Positions 32,489 to 40,804 of a DNA stretch of 64,000 nt are shown here, one piece after another. The translations under genes and the position numbers were made by a program. Where the stretch lies: positions 6,886 through 70,885 of the forward strand of contig CAZKFD010000015.1 in assembly GCA_964551995.1 (NCBI GenBank). Direction: 5' to 3'. Positions within the stretch are counted from its first letter, which is position 1; each line of letters begins with the position of its first letter. Source of the stretch: DATKJS01 sp964551995 (GTDB lineage: Bacteria; Acidobacteriota; Aminicenantia; Aminicenantales; Saccharicenantaceae). Below the pieces are notes generated by a model. The model did not search any database. It was not told where the DNA came from and saw only the letters and a program-made list of their open reading frames with translations.

Positions 32489-33973
32489 ATGACGCTCCGA
32501 CAGAGGCTGGACCAGCGCCAGGTGCAGAAACTGGTGCTGGCTCCAGCGCTTCAGCAGGCGATCAAGCTCCTGCCCCTGACCAACCTGGAGCTGATCGAGG
32601 CCATCAACACCGAGCTCTCGCAGAACCCCGTGATCGAGATCGAAGGCGAGTCCTTGGATCGAAGCACCGAAGACGGGGCGCCGGCAGCCGAGGAGCGGGT
32701 CACCGAAAAACCACCGGATGAGGCCCTGGCCGAGTTGAAGATCCCGGCCTCCGACCCGGACTTCGACCCCAAGCCCGACGCCGAGTTCGACGCGCGCTTC
32801 CAGGAGTACCTTGACGACGGCTTCCGGCCCCATTTCTACGAGAACCGGGAGGCGGTGTCGCTCGAGAACACGTTGTCCCGGACGCCGTCGCTCTGGGATC
32901 ACCTGAACTGGCAGGCGTCGCTGACGTTCTTCGGCCAGGAGGACCGGGAAATCGCCCAGTTCGTCATCGGCAACATCACGGAGGACGGCTACCTGGGCTC
33001 CTCGGTCGAGGAGATCGCGGAGCTATGCCGGTCGACCCCCGAGAAGGTCAACGAGATCCGGGAGACCATCAAGACGTTCGATCCCGTCGGCGCGGGAAGC
33101 CTGGACGTCCGCGAGGCCCTGCTGGCTCAGATGGACAACCTCGGGATCCACGACGAGACCGCCCGGCTCATGGTCATGCACCATCTTCCCCTCCTTGAGA
33201 AATCGGACTTCGCCCAGCTGTCCAAGGTCCTCAACATCCCTATCGCCGAGCTCAAGGACCACATCGATCTGATCAAGGGGCTCGACTTCGCGCCGGGGAG
33301 GAAGTACAGCGAGGAAAAGACGGCCTACGTTGTTCCCGACATCCTGGTGACCAAAGAAGGGGACGAGTGGAAGATCGCCCTCAACGACGAAGGGCTTCCC
33401 CGCCTTCGCATCAGCCAGTACTACCGGCGGCTCCTGGCCGAGGCCTCCCGAAGCCAGCCCGAGGCCTACGAGTTCCTTGTCGACAAGATGCGGAAGGCCG
33501 TCTGGTTTCTCAGGAGCCTGGACCAGAGGAGCAAGACGATCTACAGGGTCGCCCAGTTCATCGTCAACAAGCAGAAGGGGTTCTTCGACAAGGGGATCGA
33601 TTTCATCAAGCCCCTAACTCTGATGGAGATCGCCCAGGACATCGGCGTCCACGAATCCACCGTCGGCCGGGTCGTAGCCAACAAGTACATCCTGACGCCG
33701 CAGGGAGTCTATCCCCTGAAGTACTTCTTCCACAAGTCCCTTCAGGGGAGCTACGGCGAGGAGGTCTCGTCCCTCAGGATCAAGGAACGGATCAAGAAGC
33801 TTGTGGAAGGTGAAGATCCGGCCAACCCGCTGAGCGACATCGAGATCGGCGAGCTCCTGGCCCGGGAGAATCTCAGGATCGCCCGGCGCACGGTGGCTAA
33901 ATACCGGATGCAGCTTAAGATCGAGCCGTCCCACATCCGGAAGCGGAAGTCCATCATGGAGGAGCGGGCATGA
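32489..33973 (+). CDS. rpoN: RNA polymerase sigma-54 factor
   Basis: The 494-residue protein has the Gln/Leu-rich activator-interacting region I (QLVLAP-like: LVLAPALQQAIKLLPLTNLEL), an acidic region II, the core-binding domain (GNITEDGYLG, FDPVGAGSLDVREALLAQ), the HTH region (DIGVHESTVGRVVANKYI, PLKYFF) and the RpoN box ARRTVAKYR at about 465-473. It is complete. It overlaps hpf by 4 bp, the classic rpoN-hpf-ptsN order. No sigma-54 activator is in the window. Confidence 0.96.
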   Translation: MTLRQRLDQRQVQKLVLAPALQQAIKLLPLTNLELIEAINTELSQNPVIEIEGESLDRSTEDGAPAAEERVTEKPPDEALAELKIPASDPDFDPKPDAEFDARFQEYLDDGFRPHFYENREAVSLENTLSRTPSLWDHLNWQASLTFFGQEDREIAQFVIGNITEDGYLGSSVEEIAELCRSTPEKVNEIRETIKTFDPVGAGSLDVREALLAQMDNLGIHDETARLMVMHHLPLLEKSDFAQLSKVLNIPIAELKDHIDLIKGLDFAPGRKYSEEKTAYVVPDILVTKEGDEWKIALNDEGLPRLRISQYYRRLLAEASRSQPEAYEFLVDKMRKAVWFLRSLDQRSKTIYRVAQFIVNKQKGFFDKGIDFIKPLTLMEIAQDIGVHESTVGRVVANKYILTPQGVYPLKYFFHKSLQGSYGEEVSSLRIKERIKKLVEGEDPANPLSDIEIGELLARENLRIARRTVAKYRMQLKIEPSHIRKRKSIMEERA

Positions 33974-34494
33974 ACATCCAGTACACCGCGCGTCAGGCCG
34001 TCCTGACGTCCGAGATCAAGGACTATTGCGAGAAGCGTCTCGGGCGCATGAAGGACCTGAGCCGCGACGTCCTCGATCTTAATATCATCCTGGCCGTCGA
34101 GAAGAACAGGAACAAAGCAGAAATCCATGTCAAGGCCAAGGGCGCGAGCCTCGTCGTCACCGAGGAGACGCCGGACATGATGGATTCGCTGAACAGAGTC
34201 TTCGACAGCCTGGAAAGGAAGATCAAGAAAGAACGGGAAAAATGGCGGGAGCGAAAACGGCGCGGCGGCCGGGAGCGCAAGGAACTGGCCACTCAAGCCG
34301 AGGAGGCCGTGCCCGAGAAGAAGATCGTCCGCAGCGCCAACTTCTCCTCCAAACCCCTGTCATTCGAGGAGGCGCTTGCCCAGTTTGAGCTCAAGAACAG
34401 GGAGGTGTTCGCTTTCCGGCGTGAGGGGTCGGAACGGTGGGCCGTCCTTTACAAGCGCAAGGACGGGAATTACGGGCTCATCGAGCCGGAATGA
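33970..34494 (+). CDS. hpf: Ribosome hibernation promoting factor, long form
   Basis: The 174-residue protein has an N-terminal ribosome-binding domain (MNIQYTARQAVLTSEIKDY, HVKAKGASLVV, DMMDSLNRVFDSLERKIKK), a charged linker, and a C-terminal dimerisation domain (KPLSFEEALAQFELKNREVFAFRR, VLYKRKDGNYGLIEP). The C-terminal domain marks it as long HPF, which forms 100S ribosome dimers without RMF. Confidence 0.95.
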   Translation: MNIQYTARQAVLTSEIKDYCEKRLGRMKDLSRDVLDLNIILAVEKNRNKAEIHVKAKGASLVVTEETPDMMDSLNRVFDSLERKIKKEREKWRERKRRGGRERKELATQAEEAVPEKKIVRSANFSSKPLSFEEALAQFELKNREVFAFRREGSERWAVLYKRKDGNYGLIEPE

Positions 34495-34511
34495 TCCGGC
34501 GCGGGGGGCAC

Positions 34512-34982
34512 ATGAAGGTCCACTCCCTCCTGACCGAAGACCTGATCCTGGACCGCCTCCAGGGCGAGACCCGGGACGATGTCCTCCGCGAGATGGTCGA
34601 GCGCCTGGACGCGAGGCCGTCGGCCCGCCCCGGGGAGGATTTTCTTCTCCGGCTGCTGGAGCGGGAGAAGCTCGGCACGACGGCCATCGGCGGCGGGGTC
34701 GCCATCCCCCACTGCAAGGTCAGCGGGCTCAAAGCCCCCATCGTCGCGCTCGGCCTCTCGAGGTCCGGAGTCTCCTTTGCCGCGGCCGACGGAATGCCCG
34801 TCCACCTTATCTTTCTCGTCGTTTCCCCCCTGGAGAACCCAGCCGTCAATCTGGGGATTCTGGCGGCCGTCGCCAAGCTCGTCCGGAACTCGGGCAAACT
34901 TGCGCCGAGGCTCATGAAATGCCGGACGGCGAAGGAGCATCTCGAGACGCTGCGCCGGGCGGAGGAACAGGCCGGTGACTAG
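34512..34982 (+). CDS. ptsN: PTS EIIA-Ntr regulatory protein
   Basis: The 156-residue EIIA-Ntr protein has the active His in GVAIPHCKVSGLKAPIVALGL and the fold segments LLERE, LIFLVVSPLENPAVNLGILA and LRRAEE. It receives phosphate from HPr in a regulatory chain. ATG 34512 follows a G-rich Shine-Dalgarno; ATG 34491, overlapping the hpf stop, is the alternative. It overlaps hprK by 8 bp. Confidence 0.93.
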   Translation: MKVHSLLTEDLILDRLQGETRDDVLREMVERLDARPSARPGEDFLLRLLEREKLGTTAIGGGVAIPHCKVSGLKAPIVALGLSRSGVSFAAADGMPVHLIFLVVSPLENPAVNLGILAAVAKLVRNSGKLAPRLMKCRTAKEHLETLRRAEEQAGD

Positions 34983-35535
34983 GAAAAGGGCTGCCCGGCG
35001 TCCGGGCAAGTCGGCAACGACGACGATCTCCGCGGGCCTCCTGAAGATCTTCGGTGTGGGGACGCTCATCCTGGGCGACAGCGGCATCGGCAAGAGCGAA
35101 AGCGCCCTGGAGCTCGTTTCCCGGGGGCATAAGTTCATCGCCGACGACGTCGTCCGCATCAGGAAGACGGGGGATGGGACCCTCTACGGGACGCCGCCGT
35201 CCCTGAGCCGGAATTTCATGGAGATCCGGGGGCTCGGGATCATCAACATCAGGGAGATCTTCGGCTCCCGGTCCGTCGCCGCGGGGGCGCGGGTGGACCT
35301 GATCATCAAGCTGAAAACGTGGCGGCGGGGCTTCGAGGTCGACCGCCTGGGGCTCAAGGTCGCCCGCGACGAATCGATCCTCGGGACGAGCGTTCCGCAG
35401 GTCGCGATCCCCGTTGCGCCCGGCCGGAACATCGCCTCCCTGATCGAGGTCGCCTGCCGGGTCCACCTGCTGAGGAAGAAGGGGTATCACGCCCCGGCGG
35501 AAATCGTCAACCGCCTGAACAGGGTCCTCACCTGA
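34975..35535 (+). CDS. hprK: Truncated HPr kinase/phosphorylase (catalytic domain only)
   Basis: The 186-residue protein covers the HprK catalytic domain: GVGTLILGDSGIGKSESALELV (P-loop), HKFIADDVVRI, the segment MEIRGLGIINIREIFG (HprK signature) and LGTSVPQVAIPVAPGRNIASLIEVACR. The N-terminal domain (about 130 residues in full-length enzymes) is missing, and the His that normally precedes the P-loop region is not seen (SAGLLKIFG). It may act only as kinase or as a sensor. Start is GTG 34975 overlapping ptsN. Confidence 0.9.
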   Translation: MTRKRAARRPGKSATTTISAGLLKIFGVGTLILGDSGIGKSESALELVSRGHKFIADDVVRIRKTGDGTLYGTPPSLSRNFMEIRGLGIINIREIFGSRSVAAGARVDLIIKLKTWRRGFEVDRLGLKVARDESILGTSVPQVAIPVAPGRNIASLIEVACRVHLLRKKGYHAPAEIVNRLNRVLT

Positions 35536-35543
35536 GGAAGGCC

Positions 35544-36413
35544 ATGAAAACCTCCTTGAAGGACAACAGGTTCCTGATCATCACCGGCCTTTCCGGGTCG
35601 GGCAAGACGGTCGTCAGCCGGTTCCTGGAGGACCTCGGCTATTACTGCGTCGACAACCTTCCGGCCAAGCTCATCCCGAATTTCGTCGAGCTGTGGCTGA
35701 AGAAGAAGGTCGAGATCGACCGGGCCGCGCTCGTCATGGACATTCGCGAGCCGAGATTCGTGACGGAATTCCCCAAGGTCCTCGCGGAGATCAAAAGGAA
35801 GGTCCCGGCCCGCCTCATCTTCCTTGACGCTTCGGACGAGTCTCTGGTCAAGAGGTTCAGCGAGACTCGCCGGCCGCATCCCCTGAGCCGGGGAAGGCCC
35901 ATCCTGGCCGGAGTGCGGCTCGAGCGGAAGCGGCTGGCCGCCGTCAAGAAGATGGCCGACGAGGTCGTCGACACGTCCGGGCTGAACATCTCCCAGCTCA
36001 AGGAGGCCGTCACGCATAAGGTCCTGAGGGCGCGGTCCCTCAGACTGCAAGTCGTCATCATCAGCTTCGGCTACAAGTACGGGATCCCCCTGGACTCGGA
36101 CCTCGTCTTCGACACGCGCTTCTTGCCCAACCCCTTTTATGTGGACCGACTGAGGGCCCGGAACGGAAAGGCCCGGAGCGTCCGCGAGTTCGTGCTGGGC
36201 ACCCCGGCGACGCAGTCTTTCCTCCGGCGGCTGATCCGGTTCCTGGATTTCATGCTGCCCCACTTCGTCAGGGAAGGGAAGAGCACGCTAACCGTCTCGG
36301 TCGGCTGCACCGGCGGAAAGCACCGGTCGGTCGTGATCGCGGAGGAGCTGCGGGCCTCGCTGAGGAAGGGGGGCCGGGACGTCAAGATTTATCACCGGGA
36401 CCTTTATAAATGA
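35544..36413 (+). CDS. rapZ: RNase adapter protein RapZ
   Basis: The 289-residue protein has an N-terminal P-loop (IITGLSGSGKTVVSRFLEDLGYYCVDNLP), RRPHPL, and a C-terminal region (VIISFGYKYGIPLDSDLVFDTRFLPNPFY, SVGCTGGKHRSVVIAEEL) that match RapZ/YvcJ. It binds nucleotide and, in enterics, directs RNase E to a small RNA controlling glucosamine-6-phosphate synthase. ATG 35544 follows GAGGAAGG. The hprK-rapZ-PTS order is conserved in many Gram-negative bacteria. Confidence 0.95.
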   Translation: MKTSLKDNRFLIITGLSGSGKTVVSRFLEDLGYYCVDNLPAKLIPNFVELWLKKKVEIDRAALVMDIREPRFVTEFPKVLAEIKRKVPARLIFLDASDESLVKRFSETRRPHPLSRGRPILAGVRLERKRLAAVKKMADEVVDTSGLNISQLKEAVTHKVLRARSLRLQVVIISFGYKYGIPLDSDLVFDTRFLPNPFYVDRLRARNGKARSVREFVLGTPATQSFLRRLIRFLDFMLPHFVREGKSTLTVSVGCTGGKHRSVVIAEELRASLRKGGRDVKIYHRDLYK

Positions 36414-36431
36414 GCGCCCTTTGGATACAAT
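36403..36431 (+). promoter_or_regulatory. Promoter before the EIIA-HPr-EI genes
   Basis: TTTATA (36403-36408), 17 bp, TACAAT (36426-36431): 4/6 and 5/6 of the consensus. The -35 overlaps the last codons of rapZ. It would give the PTS genes an independent transcript. Confidence 0.45.
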
Positions 36432-36500
36432 AAGGGGCTGAACGCGGGCCGGCCCGGAGAGCGGGCGCCGGGGCGCCGACAGAGGAAGGATTCAGCGGTC

Positions 36501-36908
36501 ATGATCGGCGGGATCATCGTTTGCCACGGCAAAATGGGCGAGGAGCTCCATAATGCCCTGACCATCATCCTGGGCGAGGCCCCCAACATAGAAGCCATTT
36601 CGATCGGCTGGTACGATGACGTCGAGGACTCGAAGAGGAAGATCAACCAGAGCGTCAAGCGCGTGGACCAAAAGAACGGCGTCATCATCTTCACCGACAT
36701 GTTCGGCGGGACGCCGTCGAATCTGAGCTTTGGCTTCCTCAAAGAAAATCAGGTGGAGATCATCACCGGGGTCAACCTCCCGATGCTCATCAAGTTCGTC
36801 TCCCTTCAGAGAAGCAACAACATCAAGGAAGTCGCCCGCAAGGTCGTCGATCAGGGCAAGAAAAACATCCACCTCGTGAGCGCCCTGCTGAAATCGCGCA
36901 CGAAATAG
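36501..36908 (+). CDS. PTS EIIA component, mannose family
   Basis: The 135-residue protein starts MIGGIIVCHGKMGEELHNAL, with the phosphorylatable His in CHG, then IFTDMFGGTPSNLSFGFL, typical of the EIIA-Man/DhaM fold. No EIIB, EIIC or EIID partner is present, so transport is unlikely from this locus. It lies between rapZ and ptsH, consistent with a regulatory EIIA fed by HPr. Confidence 0.9.
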   Translation: MIGGIIVCHGKMGEELHNALTIILGEAPNIEAISIGWYDDVEDSKRKINQSVKRVDQKNGVIIFTDMFGGTPSNLSFGFLKENQVEIITGVNLPMLIKFVSLQRSNNIKEVARKVVDQGKKNIHLVSALLKSRTK

Positions 36909-36913
36909 GGCCG

Positions 36914-37183
36914 ATGATCGACAAAAAAATCATGATCCGGAACAAACTGGGCCTCCATGCCCGGGCGGCCGTCAAGTTCGTCAACCTGGCCAACCGGTTC
37001 AGCTCGTCGGTGAAGATCGAGAAGAACGGAACCGAGATCGACGGCAAGAGCATCCTGGGCATCCTCACCCTGGCCGCGACGCAGGGTTCCGAGATCCGCC
37101 TGCTCGTTTCCGGCAAGGACGAGGAGGCCGCGGTCCGGTCCCTGTTGGAGCTGATCAACAACCGATTCGACGAGAAAGAATAG
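36914..37183 (+). CDS. ptsH: Phosphocarrier protein HPr
   Basis: The 89-residue protein has the EI phosphorylation site in LGLHARAAVKFVNLA, where Ala replaces the usual Pro after Arg, and the kinase-site Ser in DGKSILGILTLAA. The presence of the regulatory Ser fits the adjacent hprK. Length and remaining HPr features are normal. It is 5 bp downstream of the EIIA gene and 5 bp before ptsI. Confidence 0.96.
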   Translation: MIDKKIMIRNKLGLHARAAVKFVNLANRFSSSVKIEKNGTEIDGKSILGILTLAATQGSEIRLLVSGKDEEAAVRSLLELINNRFDEKE

Positions 37184-37188
37184 CCCGC

Positions 37189-38964
37189 ATGGACATCGTG
37201 CGCCTCAGGGGAATCGGGGTTTCGCCGGGAATCGCCATGGGGGACGTCCTGCTCCCCAAGCTCGTCATTTTCACTTCAAGGAAGGAGGCCATCTCCGCCT
37301 CCGAGGTCGAGGGCGAGCTCGAACGGCTGAGGCTCGCCATTAGGCGGACCAAGGCGGACCTCGTCCAGGTCCGGGAGAAGATCCGGGAGAAGATGGGCAA
37401 GGAGAACTCGTTCATCTTCGACGCTCATCTCCTCATCCTCGAGGACCCGACGCTCCTCACCGGGCTTGAGACGATCATCCGCGAGGAGAAGTCGCGGGCC
37501 GAGTGGGCCCTCTCGAAGACGAACGGCCGCTATGAGCAGCTGTTCGAGAGCCTGAACGACGATTATTTCCGGCAGAGGAAATCGGACGTATCGGACGTCC
37601 TCACGCGCATCTACAGAAACCTCGACGCCCAGAGGGAGAAAGAACAGCCCCCCGGAACACCTCACATCCTCGTCTCCCACGAGCTGCTCCCTTCAGAGGC
37701 CGCCGTGCGGCTCGGCCGCGAGACCACCCTGGGCGTCGCCCTCGACATGGGAGGCGTGACCTCGCACACGGCCATCCTGGCCCGGTCCCTGAACATCCCC
37801 GCTGTCCTCGGCCTGAGGAACATCACCGGCCACGTCCGGGAGGGGGATTTCGTGATCGTTGACGGCACGGACGGGGAAGTCATCATCAACCCCCCGGCGG
37901 CCGTCCGGCGGGAGTTCCAGGCCAAGAAGGAGAAATACGACAACTACCGCCGCGAGCTGCAGAAGACTGCCCACCTCAAGCCCGTGACGCTCGACCGCGT
38001 GCGGGTCAGGCTCCTGGCCAACATCGAGCTCCCCGAAGAAGTGCGCATGGCGATGTCACTCGGCGCGGAGGGCGTCGGGCTCTTCCGCTCCGAGTTCATC
38101 TACCTTCGGACGGCGTCGCTGCCCTCGGAAGAGGACCATCTGGCCATCTACTCCCGGCTGGCGGCCGAAGCGGCTCCTCACCCCGTCTACATCCGGACGC
38201 TCGATATCGGCGGGGAGAAATCCCTGCCCCAGCTGAACATCGAGCAAGAGCCCAACCCGGCCCTCGGGTTGCGGGCGGTCCGGTTTTCCCTGATGAACAA
38301 GGGCCTTTTCCGGACGCAGCTGCGGGCTATCCTCCGGGCCAGTGCCCGGAAGAACGTCCGGATTCTCATTCCCATGGTCACCGAGGTCGAAGAGATCATC
38401 GAGGTCAAGGATATCTTTGAGGGGGTCAAGGCCGAGCTCCGCCGGGAGAACGCGAAGTTCGACGAGAACATTCCGCTCGGCGTCATGATCGAGGTCCCGG
38501 CGGCCGCCGCTCTGACCGACCTGATCCTCCGGGAAGTGGACTACGTCAGTGTGGGGACCAATGACCTCATCCAGTATTTCCTGGCCGTCGACCGATCGAA
38601 CGAGTTCGTTTCCTACCTGTACAAACCCCTGCACCCGGCCGTCCTCCGGCTCATCCGCTCGGTCATCCAGTCCGCCCAGAAGGCCGGGAAGGAGGTCACG
38701 GTCTGCGGTGAGATGGCCGCCGATCCCCTGTCCGCGATCGTTCTGATGGGCTTCGGGCTGAGGACGTTCAGCATGAACCCCATCTTCATCCCCCGGATCA
38801 AGAAAGCCATGCGCTCGGTCGAGTCCAAGACGGCGGAGCTGATCGTCTCGGAGGCGATGAAGCTTCGGAGCGCCCAGGAGATCGAGGAATACGTCATCGA
38901 GGAGATTCTCGTCCGGCACCCCCAGGTGTTTCTGATGGGCGGACCGGCACACACGGCGCCTTGA
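37189..38964 (+). CDS. ptsI: Phosphoenolpyruvate-protein phosphotransferase (enzyme I)
   Basis: The 591-residue enzyme starts the PTS chain from PEP. The active His is in GGVTSHTAILARSLNIPAVLG. The PEP-binding barrel has GAEGVGLFRSEFIYL, RTLDIGGEKSLP, NPALGLRAVRFS, GVMIEVPAAA and VSVGTNDLIQYFLAVDR, followed by VCGEMAADP. It is full length. The stop codon is the first base group of a strong hairpin shared with the convergent cupin gene. Confidence 0.96.
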   Translation: MDIVRLRGIGVSPGIAMGDVLLPKLVIFTSRKEAISASEVEGELERLRLAIRRTKADLVQVREKIREKMGKENSFIFDAHLLILEDPTLLTGLETIIREEKSRAEWALSKTNGRYEQLFESLNDDYFRQRKSDVSDVLTRIYRNLDAQREKEQPPGTPHILVSHELLPSEAAVRLGRETTLGVALDMGGVTSHTAILARSLNIPAVLGLRNITGHVREGDFVIVDGTDGEVIINPPAAVRREFQAKKEKYDNYRRELQKTAHLKPVTLDRVRVRLLANIELPEEVRMAMSLGAEGVGLFRSEFIYLRTASLPSEEDHLAIYSRLAAEAAPHPVYIRTLDIGGEKSLPQLNIEQEPNPALGLRAVRFSLMNKGLFRTQLRAILRASARKNVRILIPMVTEVEEIIEVKDIFEGVKAELRRENAKFDENIPLGVMIEVPAAAALTDLILREVDYVSVGTNDLIQYFLAVDRSNEFVSYLYKPLHPAVLRLIRSVIQSAQKAGKEVTVCGEMAADPLSAIVLMGFGLRTFSMNPIFIPRIKKAMRSVESKTAELIVSEAMKLRSAQEIEEYVIEEILVRHPQVFLMGGPAHTAP

Positions 38965-39010
38965 AATAAAGAGGGACAGTCCCCCCGAGGGGGACTGTCC
39001 CTCTTTATTT
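38964..39010. terminator. Perfect 22-bp hairpin, bidirectional terminator or REP-like palindrome
   Basis: A perfect inverted repeat (38964-38985 and 38989-39010) with a 3-nt loop separates the convergent ptsI and cupin genes. The outer bases are A/T-rich (AAATAAA and TTTATTT), giving a T tract on either strand, as expected for a bidirectional intrinsic terminator. It overlaps both stop codons. The core GAGGGACAGTCCCCC also resembles REP-type palindromes. Confidence 0.8.
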
Positions 39011-39415
39011 TTCTTCCCGGCCGTAGTCGTCTTCGATCCGGACGATGTCGGATTCGTCCGACCGGCCGATCCAGATTTCCATGACCCGGGCTGGGTGGAG
39101 CGACCGGTTGCGGACGCGGTGGGGGGTTTTCCGCGGGATGAAGATCTCTTCGCCGGCCCGGGGCGGCCAGACGCGCCCGCCGAGGGTCATCTCCAGACCG
39201 GCGTCGAGGATGACCCAAAACTCGTCCCGTCGGTCGTGGTATTGAAGGGAGAGGACGCCGCCGGGGTCGACGGTAATGATCTTGAGGCTGCCGGCGTCCT
39301 CGTGGGGGTAGCGGCGGTACCTCCCCCAGGGCCGGCGGTCTTCGAGGATCCGGGCCCGGAAGGCGTCTTCCGTCGGCTCCTTCGCGTTCTTCACCGGAAT
39401 TCTCTTCGCGGACAC
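39005..39415 (-). CDS. Cupin protein, mannose-6-phosphate isomerase type
   Basis: The 136-residue protein is a single cupin. It has RPWGRYRRY near the N-terminus, LKIITVDPGGVLSLQYHDRRDEFWVIL and EEIFIPRKTPHRVRN, with the metal-binding His/Glu of the cupin motifs (YHDRRDEFWV, PHRV). The WG.Y and LQ.H..R.E patterns match the C-terminal domain of type II mannose phosphate isomerase/guanylyltransferase proteins. Whether it isomerises a sugar or only binds one cannot be told from sequence. Confidence 0.85.
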   Translation of the reverse strand: MSAKRIPVKNAKEPTEDAFRARILEDRRPWGRYRRYPHEDAGSLKIITVDPGGVLSLQYHDRRDEFWVILDAGLEMTLGGRVWPPRAGEEIFIPRKTPHRVRNRSLHPARVMEIWIGRSDESDIVRIEDDYGREEK

Positions 39416-39458
39416 AATGCGGGATGCCGCTTGTCCTTCGCCGCTCGGACGCCGGGGC

Positions 39459-39947
39459 TCAGAACGGAACGTCGTCGTCGCTGCCGCCCCCCGACGTACC
39501 GCCGGGACTTTCGTCGAAGGGCGGGCCCTCCGTCTCGGGCTCGGGCTGGCTCGGGCCGCGCGGTTCGTACTCGGGGGCCTCGGCTCCGGTTCCGTATTCC
39601 TCGCGCCGCCCGAGGAGGACGATGTTTTCGGCCTCGATCTCGGTCGTCGTCCGCTTGTTCCCCTCCTTGTCCTGCCAGCTCCGGGTCCGCAGCTTTCCCT
39701 CGACCACGACCTGCCGGCCTTTGTCGAGGAATTTTTCGCAGAATTCGGCCTGCTTCCCCCAGACGACGATGTTGTGCCATTCGGTCCGGTCTTTGGTTTC
39801 GCGCGTGGCCGTATTGGTGAACCGCTCGTTGGTGGCCATGGTGAAGCGAGCGACTTGGCGCTCCTTCTGGGGGAGATAGCGTAGCTCCGGCTTCTTGCCC
39901 AACCGGCCGATGAGGATGACTTTGTTCAGGCTGTTGGTGTCTCTCAT
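39459..39947 (-). CDS. ssb: Single-stranded DNA-binding protein
   Basis: The 162-residue protein has the OB fold (NKVILIGRLGKKPELRYLP, WHNIVVWGKQAEF, VVVEGKLRTRSWQDKEG), an acidic disordered tail, and the protein-recruiting tip DDDVPF. Its start overlaps the cpoB stop by 4 bp, so it is the last gene of the pal-cpoB-ssb unit, an unusual address for ssb. Confidence 0.96.
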   Translation of the reverse strand: MRDTNSLNKVILIGRLGKKPELRYLPQKERQVARFTMATNERFTNTATRETKDRTEWHNIVVWGKQAEFCEKFLDKGRQVVVEGKLRTRSWQDKEGNKRTTTEIEAENIVLLGRREEYGTGAEAPEYEPRGPSQPEPETEGPPFDESPGGTSGGGSDDDVPF

Positions 39948-40801
39948 TTTTCCGTCAATTCCTTGATTTTATCCTGGGCGATCTTGGTCTCGTCCTGGAG
40001 CGGATATTTCGTCACCAGGAGCTTGAAAACCGCCAGGGCCTCGTCCTTTTTGCCGATCTCCATGAAGCTGATGCCTTTCTTGAGGTAGGCGGCCGCGACC
40101 TTGTCGCCCTTGGGATACGTTAGGATGAGGGTGTTGAACGTATCGATGGCTTCGCCGAATCTTTTCATGCTGAAATAGCATTCGCCGATCCAGTAGAGCG
40201 CGTTGTCGGCAAGGGGGCTGTCCGGAAACTGCTGGCGGTAGAGCCTGAAGCTTTCGACGGCAAGGTCATAGTTGCCCTTGAGATAGTCGTTGTAAGCCAT
40301 CCGGTAGGCTTCCTCCGGCGAGATGTTCACGGCCGGCGGAACGGCGGGGGCCGCGGGTTGCGGCGGGTTCTGAGCCGTGCCCGGCGGCGCGCCTTCCGCC
40401 GGCGGCTTGGCGGGAGCGCCCGGGCCGCTTCCGGCCGGGGCCGCCCCGGCCTCCCGGGCCGCCGCGAGGCCCGCGGCAACTCTCTGCAGGTCGAGGCTGA
40501 GCTGGTCGATCTTGCGCAGCATGTCCTGATACTGCGCCGGCACGCCGCCCAGGCCCTCCTTGAGGACCGCCTGGTCGGTGACCGCCTGCCTGACGAGGTC
40601 CGCCAGGGCCTTGAGCTGGTCCTTGATGGCGCGGATCGCTTCCGCGTTCTGGTCAAGCCGGACCCGCAGGTCCTGGACCTGCTCTTTGAGGGCCTGGACG
40701 TCCTCGTAGATCAGCTCGTAGGCCTTCTTGCTCTTGTCCTGCCCGGCTGTGCCGGCCGCCAAGCCGACAATGAGAATGACCCCGAGAACCCTGCGCAACA
40801 C
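39944..40801 (-). CDS. cpoB: Tol-Pal system protein CpoB/YbgF
   Basis: The 285-residue periplasmic protein has a signal peptide (MLRRVLGVILIVGLAAGTAG), an N-terminal trimerising coiled coil (VQALKEQVQDLRVRLDQNAEAI), a Pro/Ala linker, and C-terminal TPR repeats (AYNDYLKGNYDLAVESFRLY, SPLADNALYWIGECYF, AAAYLKKGISFMEIG). CpoB links Tol-Pal to peptidoglycan synthesis at division. Start is GTG 40801, just after pal. Confidence 0.93.
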   Translation of the reverse strand: MLRRVLGVILIVGLAAGTAGQDKSKKAYELIYEDVQALKEQVQDLRVRLDQNAEAIRAIKDQLKALADLVRQAVTDQAVLKEGLGGVPAQYQDMLRKIDQLSLDLQRVAAGLAAAREAGAAPAGSGPGAPAKPPAEGAPPGTAQNPPQPAAPAVPPAVNISPEEAYRMAYNDYLKGNYDLAVESFRLYRQQFPDSPLADNALYWIGECYFSMKRFGEAIDTFNTLILTYPKGDKVAAAYLKKGISFMEIGKKDEALAVFKLLVTKYPLQDETKIAQDKIKELTEK

Positions 40802-40804
40802 GGC

